Shown here one piece after another: positions 12,717 through 23,270 of a stretch of DNA of 64,000 nt. A program made the translations under genes and the position numbers. Every line of letters begins with the position of its first letter. Positions within the stretch are counted from its first letter, which is position 1. The notes under the pieces were generated by a model that ran no database searches, was not told where the DNA came from, and saw only the letters and a program-made list of their open reading frames with translations. Location of the stretch: the NCBI GenBank assembly GCA_024138025.1, contig JAMXBD010000011.1, positions 2,281,501 to 2,345,500 of the forward strand, in the 5' to 3' direction. This stretch comes from Combretum micranthum (taxonomy: Eukaryota; Streptophyta; Magnoliopsida; Myrtales; Combretaceae).

Positions 12717-13536
12717 TGTATGGTAGGGTTACTGTAGCTAGCCGATCACGTGCGATAAGCATGACGGTCAACCTGAAAGAAATTCTGAATTGATGACATG
12801 TATAGGATGTCACATAGAAAGGCAACTGAGGAGGAACAGGCACACCCGATTTCTTGAGTGCGCGAGTATGATAGAAGATCAAATCAATTAGACTCGATCA
12901 TTCTTGATAGAATAGATGCTTTGATCTTCCTTGGAGATGTTTCAGCAGAGTATCTGTGTTGCTCTCAATCTTAGAAATCTACATAATGCTCCTAAATGAG
13001 AAGAGGAGCATCATATTTATAGATGTTGGAGGCTAATCGTAGCTGTTGGATGAATCCGGGTGGATGGTTGAGATGAAGCATTTCCTGCAACCATTAGATC
13101 TCTTTAATGAATCTGACGGCTAGAATCCATATCTTTTTTATGTATGTGGGCATGGGCTTTGGATATGGGCCTGGAATAGAATGAAGGCTTTTATAATAAA
13201 AATGGAGCACATTTTCTTATTAAAATAGTCCATCTGTAATATAAAATAGAAATAGACTTACTTTATTTCAATAAGCCCTATGGTAGCCAACCAAAGCTTA
13301 AATTAACCCATGAAGATATTTTTGGAGTCTACTTTTTGCGCATGAGAAATCCGAATAAGGCCGAGAGCAGAATAAACCGGTCTGACGATCTTTGTTTTGA
13401 GCCTACCAAGCCAAATCTCCTTACAACATCACTTATTGGACTCGGTCTTCTAAGCCCTGTTACTAACCTAGAAGACCGGCCCATGGCATTAAATTGGGCC
13501 AAAAGCCTAATTACCAAAATGACCCTCTATAAACTA
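12717..13536 (-). repeat. 5' LTR of the gag-only element
   Basis: This is the partner of the 6140-6979 repeat. The inner edge starts TGTATGGTAGGG, six bases from a primer-binding-site complement. The outer edge near 13536 is placed from the end of similarity. Both copies appear to lack a canonical CA at that end, so one or two bases are uncertain. Confidence 0.7.
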
Positions 13537-13566
13537 CTTTCTCGCACTTCATTGATAAATATATAT

Positions 13567-13688
13567 CACTATAAAAGATTAAGTTTTAGAGACAATTTCT
13601 ATCTCTAAATATAAAATTTTATCGTAAAATTCATTATTGATGATTGTATTTGTAGAGATAAAACCTTTTTTTATCAATTTAAAAGAAA
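13567..13688. mobile_element. CACTA-type terminal fragment
   Basis: The sequence starts CACTATAAAAGATTAAG and continues with TTTTAGAGACAATTTC and TATCTCTAAA. This resembles the CACTACAAGAAA...TTTAGAGAC ends of plant CACTA (EnSpm) elements. No opposite end is seen nearby, so it is a truncated copy. Confidence 0.5.
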
Positions 13689-13755
13689 AGGATAATGATA
13701 TTAGATGAAATGACACATAAAAGTTCCTAAATGGCATCGCCTTACAGTATAAAGT

Positions 13756-14038
13756 GTTAAATCACAAATGATATTTCAACTTTAATAAAACATACAACTA
13801 GGTACCTGAAGGTTAAAATTAATCAATTTAATACCTAAACTTTGAAATTGACACATTTAATACCTGAAAAACTTTTTATCTCCATCAAGTTCTTTTATGT
13901 GCTAAATTCATCAATTTCAAAATTTTGATGTACCAAATTGATCAATTTCAACGTTCATGTATTAAATTGATCATTTTAAAAGTTTAGGTATCTAATTGCA
14001 TATTTTATTAAAATTCAAGACTATTTATGAAATTATCC
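13756..14038. mobile_element. Foldback element, copy 1
   Basis: The left half reads ...CAACTAGGTACCTGAA, AATCAATTTAATACC. The right half is its near reverse complement (AAATTGATCATTTT, TTTAGGTATCTAATTGCATA), ending TTTATGAAATTATC. It shares the central phrase around ATCTCCATCAAGTTCTTTTA with copies at 22.7, 23.3 and 43.5 kb. It has no coding capacity and is a hairpin-like non-autonomous DNA element. Confidence 0.65.
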
Positions 14039-14042
14039 TTAG

Positions 14043-15600
14043 TATAAATGAATAAAATGATCATAGTGAAGGATATTTGCATTCTCTTTGAGACTGGTCT
14101 AGGGGCTAAGGCTAGAAATATGGCCCGTCATTTGGTGAATCGATCCGACCCTCGTATATTTCTATTAGTTATGAGACTCCTAAAAGTTTTTGGATAAGTA
14201 AACATTCTACTTACTTTTACATTTTTTTTTTTTTTTTTTTTGGCCATCACTACTCACTTTTGCTTAAAAGAGTATTTATGTCTTTCATACGCACATGTTG
14301 AAAATGGAAAATTATAACCAAGTTTGATAAATGCATTACCCTACGTTAACCAAAATAATGTAAAACGTTAAAGATTCCATTGTCCTAAAAAAAAAAAAAA
14401 AAAAATTGAAAAGCAACGATTGTTACCGCATTCGGGAAAATTTTTCTAATATTTAAAAGAAAAGCGCCTCAAAGAAGGTGAAGTTTGAAGTTCGTAGCTC
14501 CTCTCAAGACCAATAAAGGAAGTTGTTGCCAATCAGACACTAGAGCTTGTTCATTGGCCATTGATGGTTATAAAGAAATAGAGGAAATAGAGCAGATCGT
14601 ATGAAGAATACTACGATTACAGCATGATTGCTTATACCCTTAATGTTTGTAAATAAATATATATATATATATATATAGATTTTTTTTTTTTTTCTGGATC
14701 CACTTTGTTCTGCAAGGGTAGCGCAACATATTTGTTCAAGTAGAAAATCATTAGACTGACATATTTCCTCCTTATCTAAAGTAATTTTTCTTTCAATAAA
14801 ATGATGATTTTGAAACTTTATAATCTTATTTTCAGACTACTCAATTATTTATGATGGAATTAAAAGTAGCCGTTGTTTGACAAAAGAAAATAATAATTAA
14901 TATCCATTGGTGGATTTTTTTTTCTTCTTTTTTTAATTGCTATCTATACAATTTTTGAAAAATGTCCAGACCTGATTTAATTCTAATTGGAGATCCTTGC
15001 TCATACCAATCTCCTACAAGGATCTAGGTAGTGAAAGGTTATGTTTGCAATCAAATGTTAGCATTAATGGTTACATGGAATAAAATTGGTTATAATAAGA
15101 AGATGATAAGATTTAATTTTATAGTTTATATATTATTTTTTGATATTTTTATTTTTTTTTATTGGTTATAGTTAAATATAGCTATCATTCTCTTTCACCA
15201 TCCATCTAACATGGGACCTATTTGGGTCAAATCGCTGACCTATCACCTATCACTTTTTCGATCTACAACCTACAACTTTTTTAAGTAACCTACCATTTTT
15301 TCTGACCTACCATATCTATCACCTTTCAAACAAACCCACAATGTCTATGCAAGATCCAATAGTGGATCTTGCATCTTCCCTAGAAGTCGTTTTATACGAC
15401 TTGACTCAAGTTTTTCCCATCTAACACCAGTCAGTAAAGTTCCCATATATTGTTATCTTTATTAGTGATTATCATAATACTATTTAACAATTATCAAAAA
15501 GATGATATAATAACTATAATCTGCTCAGGTGAATGTTTTCTATGCCTTAAATATATAACTTAAATAAAAAACTTGTCCTTAGTAAAATAAAGAGAGCTTT
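14043..15600. other. Non-coding sequence with microsatellites
   Basis: No gene is seen. It holds a T run near 14222-14242, an A run near 14390, and a TA repeat with a following T run at about 14655-14692. The rest is unremarkable A+T-rich DNA. Confidence 0.5.
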
Positions 15601-16440
15601 TATGGTCGGGATCGTCCAGTCAATCATGTAACCATTAAAATAAATATAATAATTAGAATGTTAATTATTTTATTGATTCGATTTGGATATGGTATGAGCC
15701 GTTAGATAGTAACGAAAGTAGTCCTATCGAAATTAATGATGAAACATGTAAATGGGCTTAAAAGATAATTATTGTCATTTTATTTATTTGGGCTTGATTC
15801 TTAGGCTGGGTGACAGGGCTTGATGAGTCCGATTCATTCATTGGGATAGATTGAGGAGATTTGGCTTAGTAGGCTCAGAACAGGGATCATTGGACCAGTT
15901 CGTCGCATCCAACCTTTCTTAGGCAGGCTCATACACATAGGAGATAAATATTGGTCTTGGCCGCTGAGGAGCACATTCAGGAAAACCATGAATTGAGCTT
16001 ACTCCATCTCATCCGTCAATCATTGCGGTGATCTGACGGTCATCATTCATGTCAAGTGCCTATAAATATTCAGTTACTTCTCCTCATTTTCAACTTTTGG
16101 AAAGAGAAGACAAACGATACTCTATAGCGGAGGCTGTGTTCAAAAAAATTAAATAAGGCAATTCAAGCGATTTCTATTTTAACAACTCAAGAACTATAAT
16201 GTTGACGCATGAGGTCTACTTAAGCTCCCTTACCTATCACTTGTGCATTTGAGACACTAAGACTGTTTGTTCCTCCTTTCCTATCATTCTCTCCAAGCCA
16301 TCCCATCATCAAGTACCATATTCTTAACAACACTTCGAAGTCACGTGCCAGGTGTGAGATCCACACGATGTGTGCGTGACCACTATCAACCAGTATCCCA
16401 CGTTTCTTATTTTTATAAGTATAGTTTTGGTGCATCTATA
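15600..16440 (+). mobile_element. LTR related to the gag-only element, opposite strand
   Basis: On the plus strand, phrases match the sense strand of the 6.1/12.7 kb LTRs: GTGACAGGGCTT, GGAGATTTGGCTTAGTAGGC followed by TCAGAACAGGGAT, and later a CCTATAAATATTC TATA-like box near 16060-16075 followed by GAGAAGACAAACG. No second LTR or binding site follows, so it looks like a solo or truncated LTR of a related subfamily. The ends are approximate. Confidence 0.45.
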
Positions 16441-18063
16441 TATATATATATATATATAGATTGGCATTAATCACATAGAAACTACTTTGAATTTAAAATT
16501 GCTCATAATAATGAGAAATCAACTTCTTCCCTATTAATTTGATCACTCTGGTTTGCTCCATTGTTTTCAATTGATTAATCCCTTAAATAATACATCTTGG
16601 AAAAAACTCTGGTCGATAAATAAGAAATATAATAGAAGGTAAAGAGCCAAGGTCAAGAGGAGAGGAAGACCCTCTTGCCTTCTTTTGACTCTTCGAATCC
16701 TAAGTTAATCATAGTTTCCTATATATCTGCTTGTCTCAAATCTCAATAATCCTTTGTGAACCAACACCACCAACATATTTTAATGTTAAAAAGAAAAGAA
16801 AAGAACCCACACGGGACACCCAAACTTTTAAATATCCAAGTTGAGAGGATGTCATTGTCATATAAGGCCCTAATTATTCCTGACGTATCAGACATTGCAT
16901 TATGCAATAAATTTTTTACTCTGTCTGATTCAGATTGATGCATAAAGAGTATATATATATATATATATATAGAAGCTTCTACTGTTTATGGAATACGAAT
17001 GTTTAATCAATTATTTAATCATTAAAATAAATATAATAATTAAAATAATAATAATTTTAATGATTCGATCATAATTAAATATGATCTGAACCGTTGGATA
17101 GTTATGGGACGATAAAACTTTCAAACACATAAATAATATATATATATATATATATATATAACGTGTTGTAGGGCAACTATGAGGTTGATTATCTGACAAA
17201 TGTCGACAATACGAATTTTCCACATTCGATATACTGTTTATTTGATGTAACAGTACTGGCAATGGATATCCACAGAAAATAATTAAACAATCCCTGGATT
17301 GATCTCAAGTGGGCATGTAAGTGTATATATACATATAAGATCAGTAGATGTATATATATATATATATATATATATTGTGAATAGATAAAATTATAACGAC
17401 GTGGAAGGAGAATTACTCTGTCGATATCAGAAAATATTAAGAGGACGCAATTTACTATAACATTGTTTAATTGATTTTTTATTCTTTTTTTCGATGAATC
17501 CTATGCTGGACGATGCACTCAACTATTTTTTAATAAAGATTAAGTTAAATTGGAAATCGCACACAGTAACGTGTAGGCATAAATCGTGATAAAATTACAA
17601 TTACATTGGATGGAACAAACAGATGCGGTGTGTCCTTGCTATCGTAGTTCATCACTTCATTGAAATTTAGAAATGAAAAAGTAAATTTGTAGATTAAATT
17701 TCGATGTATTCCTTTGTTAAAGAAATTAAAGAAAAAAAGGATGTACGCTTTTTCTTATTTGTATACATTACTGATTAAAAAAAGAACAATTGAAGTAAAT
17801 CATTATAAGAAAAAAGAAAGTAACAAAAATTATGAAAAACATTATTTCTAAATTATTACTATAATTTACAAAATATCCCAGAATATATTGTAAATAGGGA
17901 TAAAATAGTAAAGTATTCAAACCGTTACTTTATTTACATATCTTGCATTCACCTTTCTTACAAGAAAATCCCACTTTCTTTATTTCGTATGCCTATATCT
18001 TCCATAGTGTATATGTATGTGTGTCTATGTGTATGTGTGTGTATATATATATATATATATATA
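16437..18063. repeat. Cluster of TA/TG microsatellites
   Basis: Perfect or near-perfect TA repeats lie at about 16437-16458, 16951-16971, 17138-17160 and 17348-17374, and a TG-to-TA compound repeat at about 18015-18063. No gene is seen between them; short open frames reading YIYIYI come from these repeats. Confidence 0.8.
17016..17115 (+). repeat. Fragment repeating the start of the 15.6-kb LTR
   Basis: ATTAAAATAAATATAATAAT, then a GATTCGAT and GAACCGTTGGATAGTTA series, repeats the segment at about 15628-15725 (GATTCGAT, GAGCCGTTAGATAGTAA). It is a roughly 100-base second copy. Confidence 0.55.
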
Positions 18064-19027
18064 AATATACCTAGATTATGTTTAGGAGTGAGTGGATACA
18101 GGTTAGGTACGAGATAAAGTGAAGTCTTAGCCATATTCTCTCTTGTTGATATAAAGTATTAATTCTTCTATCTTGTAACAATTCATACGCGTCATGTACC
18201 TTGTTTGCTATATCCCTTAAAACCTATAGGATATGGGGTATTCTATGGAACTTGTAATTTTTTAACGAAACCTTTGATATTTTTTTTCCTTTCTTAAGTT
18301 TCAAGTTTATAGTGATATATACAATTTCAAGTAATAAGTAAAATTGCCTTATTTTCATATACTTACAATAAAAAAACTAGTAGAAAGTAATTTAAAATTA
18401 ATTTTTTAATATCATAAATTCTATAATATGAGGAATTTATTTATGTGTAAAAACTGAAACCTGTAACTTGTAACTTTTTTAATTGAAAGAAAAAAAAAAG
18501 AAAAATAACAAAAACTATAACAGAATGAATATAATTACCAAAAAGTCATTAAAAGATTTGTATTTTAGTTTAATTATTCTTAGATTATACATAAAATATT
18601 TTTCAGGTTAAGCCATAACAGTAAATTAAGGAATGCAACATTATTAAAAACTGTAAAGACCCGACCCTCAAATCCCGAGACTTAGAGTACCGAGTCCCCA
18701 ACCACATATAATATTTTCATATTATATATAAGGTTGTCCTAAATCTAACAGTTTATGAATATTGTTTGATCAAAATCACTATAACTTTATAAAGAACTTT
18801 TAAAATAAAACAAGATTGCTAACAAGAGCAATCTATACATACATTTACATCATATAAACACTATTTAGTGTCAATACAAGACACTACAAAAATTACATGT
18901 TTTCTTACATCAAAAAGAATCCTAAGAGATCTTAAGGTCTTTACAACAAATAGGCTTAACTAACAAGCCATCTATACATAACTTTTCCTTAGCAAAAATT
19001 CTTCCAAAAGTCTAGGGTGATCGGATC

Positions 19028-19104
19028 CTATTCGTCCCACTCATCCAGAAATCTCTCGAAATCGGACCCATAGCCCAAATCATCATAAAACTCGTCTCCA
19101 ATAC
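19028..19104 (-). CDS. Acidic C-terminal exon of LTR mini-ORF, copy A
   Basis: On the minus strand, right after TTTGCAG, the frame reads GIGDEFY then DDLGYGSDFERFLDEWDE and a stop. The same peptide, with the same stop position, recurs in LTR copies B, C, E, H and G. No domain is recognised; it is highly acidic with conserved LGY, (T/S)D and DEW residues. The preceding AG, and an AG|GTACGC site at 19762/19761, suggest a 657-base intron, and the frame upstream of that donor is also open. Whether it is translated is unknown. Confidence 0.5.
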
Positions 19105-19538
19105 CTGCAAAGCAGCAAAAGTGAGCCAAAAGCCCAGTACACAATAACAAATGCAAAACCAAATCATTAAGTTAATGTAATGCATCATTAGACAGGTGAT
19201 TATCTTTATTACATTTTCTTTCACAAATCAACAGGCGGGTATTCAAACCCCGGATCACGCTTCGGGAATTCAGGGATCCTAAGTAACAGCAGCTGCTCAG
19301 GGGTTGATATAAGCAGTCCGAATACTTATATCTCCTATATCTATTTCATGAAGATAATAGCTTCATTTAGGGTTTAAAAGCCGTTGCCCGACTCTACTTA
19401 AACTCAGTCCATAACATGAGCCTAGTTCACAAGTTCCCATAAACTTTGAACTAAATCATGGTATTTCCCCCTAAGTTTAAGCAAACGTTACTCAGATACT
19501 ATTTCCCCCTATCGGCTACTCACTTAACCAAAAGAATC

Positions 19539-19630
19539 GCTATTGCATCATAGCGTACCATTGCATCATGGTAAAGTCATTGCACCATGACTTGGTTAAG
19601 CGCCTAACTAACATGTCATTGCATCATGAC
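19539..19630. repeat. Array of four covarying short palindromes, copy A
   Basis: Four 16-base hairpins share a TGCATC-like loop but differ in their arms: GCTAT/ATAGC (19539-19554), ACCAT/ATGGT (19557-19572), GTCAT/ATGAC with loop TGCACC (19576-19591) and GTCAT/ATGAC (19615-19630). Each arm pair is exactly complementary. A matching array in LTR copy C lies in the corresponding position. Confidence 0.85.
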
Positions 19631-20059
19631 AGGTTTGCTGCTCCTCGGACCAGATTAAACAGCGTAATAGACATCCAATTAATTCAAATATTAAATCAAA
19701 TCAATTTAAATCAGATTAAGAATGCATATTCCTAGCAATCATCAAACAAGTTATTGCGTACCTAAGCCCGTTAGTATATAACTAAGATCTCTCCGTGAAG
19801 AACTAACCGAAGAATCCTTAATTGAAATAGGAATATCACAATAATCAATGAATCAATAAATATAGATTTCACTCTCACAATTATACATACATATTATATC
19901 TATATATCACAAATAAATCAAAGAAATTCAAATAATTGAAGACAAAGTCATAAATAAGCATTCAAACATCCTATTGTATCCTAGATCGCTTAATAAATAC
20001 TTAATTGCTCAAATAACAAACTTCGGAAAATTTTAGAAAAAGTTTTTAAAATTCAAACG

Positions 20060-20525
20060 CGCAGGGGATACGCCGGCAGCCAAAGCCGGCGGTTTTGAGC
20101 CGGTGTTTGATACTCTGAAAATCAACACTGCCAACGCTGGCAGTGTTCAAGGGTACGTCGACTACCTTCATTCTATGCCCGCGGCCTTGAGCCAGCGTAG
20201 AATCCAAAACCCAAAATTTTTCAAAACGTCCAGAGAGATCTAAGCCGTCCGCTTACCCAGATATGCGGGCAGCTTTGACACATACGCCGGCGGCCTTGAT
20301 TCCCAGCGGCTAGCGTACAATATGAATGAAAGAATGTCGGCTGACTTTTCTAGCGAAAGCCGATGGCGTAGAAACTCAAATTGCAGGCGTACGTTCTGAA
20401 GAGCAAACGCTAGCAATTGTTATCGTAAAAGCCGGCGGTGTAGCAAAGCGGCGTTAAGAAATTTGAATCCAACACTACCTCTACGCCGGCGGCGTTGAAT
20501 TCCCAGGTGCCGACGTACGCTTAAA
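20060..20525 (-). repeat. G+C-rich palindromic-word block, copy A (CGCCGGCG type)
   Basis: Within otherwise A+T-rich DNA this block repeats variants of TACGCCGGCGGC and GCCGGCGGTGTA, often around the word CCTTGA, for example at about 20068-20098, 20282-20310, 20425-20455 and 20478-20520. LTR copy B has the same word type; copies C and D have different words in the same position. Function is unknown. Confidence 0.75.
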
Positions 20526-21974
20526 ACAGACCTAAACGACAAAATACAAATCCCCTGTTTTTCCACTTTGAAAAATTCTATCCTATTACACTTTAAAACC
20601 TTCCTCAACTACATTTTCAACTTCATATACTCACCCCTATCTACACTACTCAATCCTAGCAACTCAAAACATGAAATCAACACATTTAAACACTTCCAAT
20701 TCCACTTCCATCCATTCTAAATTTTCCTACACAAATCCTCTTTACATCCTCCCAACACTTCATATCACTTCTACCAAACATGCACAAACTCACACACTCA
20801 CAAAACACATTCCTAGCTCATCTCAATACATGAACAAGCAATTTAGATAATCTTCAACTTATTTCATTTAAAAGCTCATACAATCACAACAAGAAAGGAA
20901 AACAAAATAACAATCACAATTGAATCAACTCACATACATATACTTTGTTTTAAGGAGAACTTTGATTTTTAAAACTTGATGTTGTTCTTGACTTGAACTT
21001 GGAAATGGAATTGAAAGAGGAAGAGAAAAGGAAGAAAGAAAAGAGAAAATTCGGATAAAATGATGGTTGCCCCTAAAAGTGGTCTAATTGAGCAAAATTA
21101 AGCCTTAAACATATTCCAAAATTGCCCCTTAATACATATATAAATTTAGGGTGCATTTGGAATGAATTTGAATCTCATTTGGGGCTTAAATAAGCATAAA
21201 TGCTAACTTAACTAAGGGAAATTCTATTAATTAATCTAATGAAAAACCAAAAATTGATTTTATAAATCTAAACTTAAATTACACCTTAATGTATAAAAGA
21301 CACAATTAATAACTATACTACACACACTTTAATATATATAAAACAAAAGTATTAATTCCAATACATATGCAAAATAATACATTTAGATTATTACTAACAC
21401 AACTATCCCAACTTCATGCTCATTAATTCAACAATTAAAATAAATAAATAAACACATGAAATTTAAGTAGAATTTAAATCTAGCTCATTTCAAAAACTAA
21501 ATAGTCAAGACAATGAAAAAATATCACTGTCTTAAATAATATTTATGTTAACGAAAGAAATTAGTATAAATAAATAATACTATTTTATTGCTAATAACTT
21601 CATATTATTTTATCAAACTTTCAAAGAATGGGTACAAGTATCTTGGAAACTGTGCCTTATATTTAGTAGAGTACAAGTTATGGAGCCGATACAAGATATA
21701 GAAAACCTATACTTCTATCTTACCCTATTGGAGCATATTCTAAAAATTTTGTACCTAAAACCTACCCATTAACACTTAATACCCACTTGGAACGTACCTA
21801 ATCGAGTAGAGTTCGGGTAGGTACCTTATACGAGAGGGTTACCTGCTCACCCCAGTTACATCTATGTAAAGCCTTCCTCATACCTTTCCAATTCTCTTCT
21901 TGTACTCAAATAAAATAATGATAATAATATCTAAGAAACATATAACTAAGTTGCGTACATGAATCTAGATAGAC

Positions 21975-22472
21975 CATTGCAGGAGGTTTGATTCGCAACA
22001 CTAATAGAAATTGGCTAAAAGGATTTTGTAGTGACATTAGGCCTTGATCTACAGTATTGGTAGAAGTTAATGGTGTTTATAATGGATTAACTTTGAGTTG
22101 GCTACTGAGTTTCAAGAAAGTTTGCTTAGAAATTAATAGTATGGTTGTTCTTAATATGTTGAACACTAATGCTATTCCTAAAAATTCCTTTTATAGAATT
22201 CTCTGTGATGTTAAGGAGATGCTAAATAAAGATTGGCACGTGTTTTTAACACGCATATAGAGAAGGAAATAGAGCATATGGCGCTATGGTTGCTCATGCT
22301 AGAATCATGCCTCGAGGGTTTACTATTCTAAATTTACCGCTTGTTAATGTTAGAGATATTTTGCAAGAGGATCTCATGGGAGTCACTTTTCCTAGATTTG
22401 TTTCTATTTGATGTATCTAATTTTTTAGGCCTGTCCCCAATTCTTATATAAAAAAAATTAAAAAAAAAAAAC
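21975..22472 (+). pseudogene. 5'-truncated LINE: RNase H domain and poly(A) tail
   Basis: The plus strand encodes the C-terminal RNase H-like domain typical of plant LINE reverse transcriptases: GGLIRNTNRNWLKGFCSDI, then LSWLLSFKKVCLEINS and DVKEMLNKDWHVFLTRI, then a region matching REGNR, ILNLPLVNVRDILQED and VTFPRF. In-frame stops interrupt it (one after DIRP, one after LTRI). The coding end is followed by a short 3' region and an A-rich tail at about 22450-22471, the signature of target-primed retroposition. No reverse transcriptase motif is upstream, so the copy is severely 5'-truncated. A decayed host gene copied from an RNase H family is a less likely alternative. Confidence 0.8.
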
Positions 22473-22716
22473 GTTCCTTTTGCCTTTCTAATTATCTTTT
22501 TATACAAATTTCAGAGAAAGTATGGAGATGCTTTAGAACCTAAGGAAAAGAACCAATTGGTGGAAAGGTAAGATTGAAAAAATCCTTCCTTTTAATTTTT
22601 GATAAATAATTAGGTGTAAGTAATTGAAGGAACTCTTTGATAGCAAATCAAAGAAACTGAAGAAAGAGATTAGAAGATAATCAAAGGAAGTACTGTGTGT
22701 CAAAGTTTTAAGAGAT

Positions 22717-22967
22717 AATGTCACAAATAGTATCTAAACTTTTGTAAAATATACAATTAGATATCTGTACTTAAAATTGATCGATTTAATACGTAAACTT
22801 TAAAATTGATTAATTTAGTATATATAGAGATATTGTTGGCTTGTATAAAAAGCTCTTTCAAGTGCTAAATTGATTAACTTTAAAGTTTATGTACTAAATT
22901 GATCAATGTCAAAGTTCAGGCATGTAATTGTGCATTTTGTCAAATTTTAAGTACCATTAGTGACATT
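22717..22967. mobile_element. Foldback element, copy 2
   Basis: Ends AATGTCACAAATAGTA and the inverted TACCATTAGTGACATT, with long inverted arms (AATTGATCGATTTAATAC against TACTAAATTGATCAATG). Length is about 251 bases. It is the best-preserved member of this family in the window and has no coding capacity. Confidence 0.75.
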
Positions 22968-23270
22968 AAGCCATGTTTTAAATGATGTAATAGATGAATG
23001 TCTTACAATCTATGCATGATATTGTAGGAGATATGGATTAAGGATCTTGAGGTGTTGCTTGGCCTACAATCATAAAGAGGATTTCATTATTCATTAAGGT
23101 AAAAACTTGGTAACCAATCTTTTACTCCCAAGGATGAAATTTTCCATACAAGTGGAGATACTAAGATCTTACTAGGAATTAATCTAGAAGATGAAATTCG
23201 AATGTCAAAGAACTATTTGATGGTTGATCATGAATTTATGAGAAAACAAACTTGTTATGTAAATTCAATG

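Larger units (their letters stand above)
6140..13536 (-). mobile_element. Gag-only LTR retrotransposon (TR-GAG/LARD-like)
   Basis: Two direct long terminal repeats (about 6140-6979 and 12717-13536) flank about 5.7 kb. Read on the minus strand the order is 5' LTR, primer-binding site, gag, then about 4 kb of non-coding DNA full of tandem repeats, then the 3' LTR. No protease, reverse transcriptase, RNase H or integrase motif is seen, so the element would need enzymes from an autonomous partner. The gag type and the binding site resemble Ty3-type plant elements. Both LTRs are clearly diverged and gag is broken, so the insertion is old. The outer edges of the left LTR are the least certain. Confidence 0.75.
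18652..21492 (-). mobile_element. Family I solo LTR, copy A
   Basis: This 2841-bp unit has plus-strand ends TGTAAAGACC...TCATTTCA and a perfect 5-bp target duplication AAAAC (18647-18651 and 21493-21497). Sense is minus: it starts TGAAATGAGC and ends GGGTCTTTACA. In sense order it has a TATA-like A+T box, a purine-rich tract (about 21000-21045), a G+C-rich palindromic block (20060-20525), a conserved GTACGC donor-like site, a palindrome array (19539-19630) and an acidic mini-ORF (19028-19104). With no internal domain adjacent it is a solo LTR. Length, TG...CA ends and 5-bp duplications suggest a long-LTR Ty3-type retrotransposon, but that class assignment is inference. Confidence 0.85.
18083..21854. 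mobile_element. Possible hAT-like element interrupted by LTR I-A
   Basis: The left edge TAGGAGTGAGTGGATACAGG and the right edge ...GGTTACCTGCTCACCCCA are roughly inverted copies, resembling hAT-type ends of the form TAGGGGTGAGCGGGTA. Removing the LTR I-A insert leaves about 0.93 kb. No matching 8-bp target duplication is visible, so this is tentative. Confidence 0.35.

Noticed and set aside
19012..19224. 70-codon minus frame over the LTR A acidic region
   Set aside because: It is in a different frame from the peptide conserved among copies and lies mostly in the putative intron.
19539..19630. Repeated hairpins as a CRISPR array or terminators
   Set aside because: Plant nuclear DNA, 16-base palindromes with no uniform spacers, no cas genes and no T-tracts tied to transcription ends.
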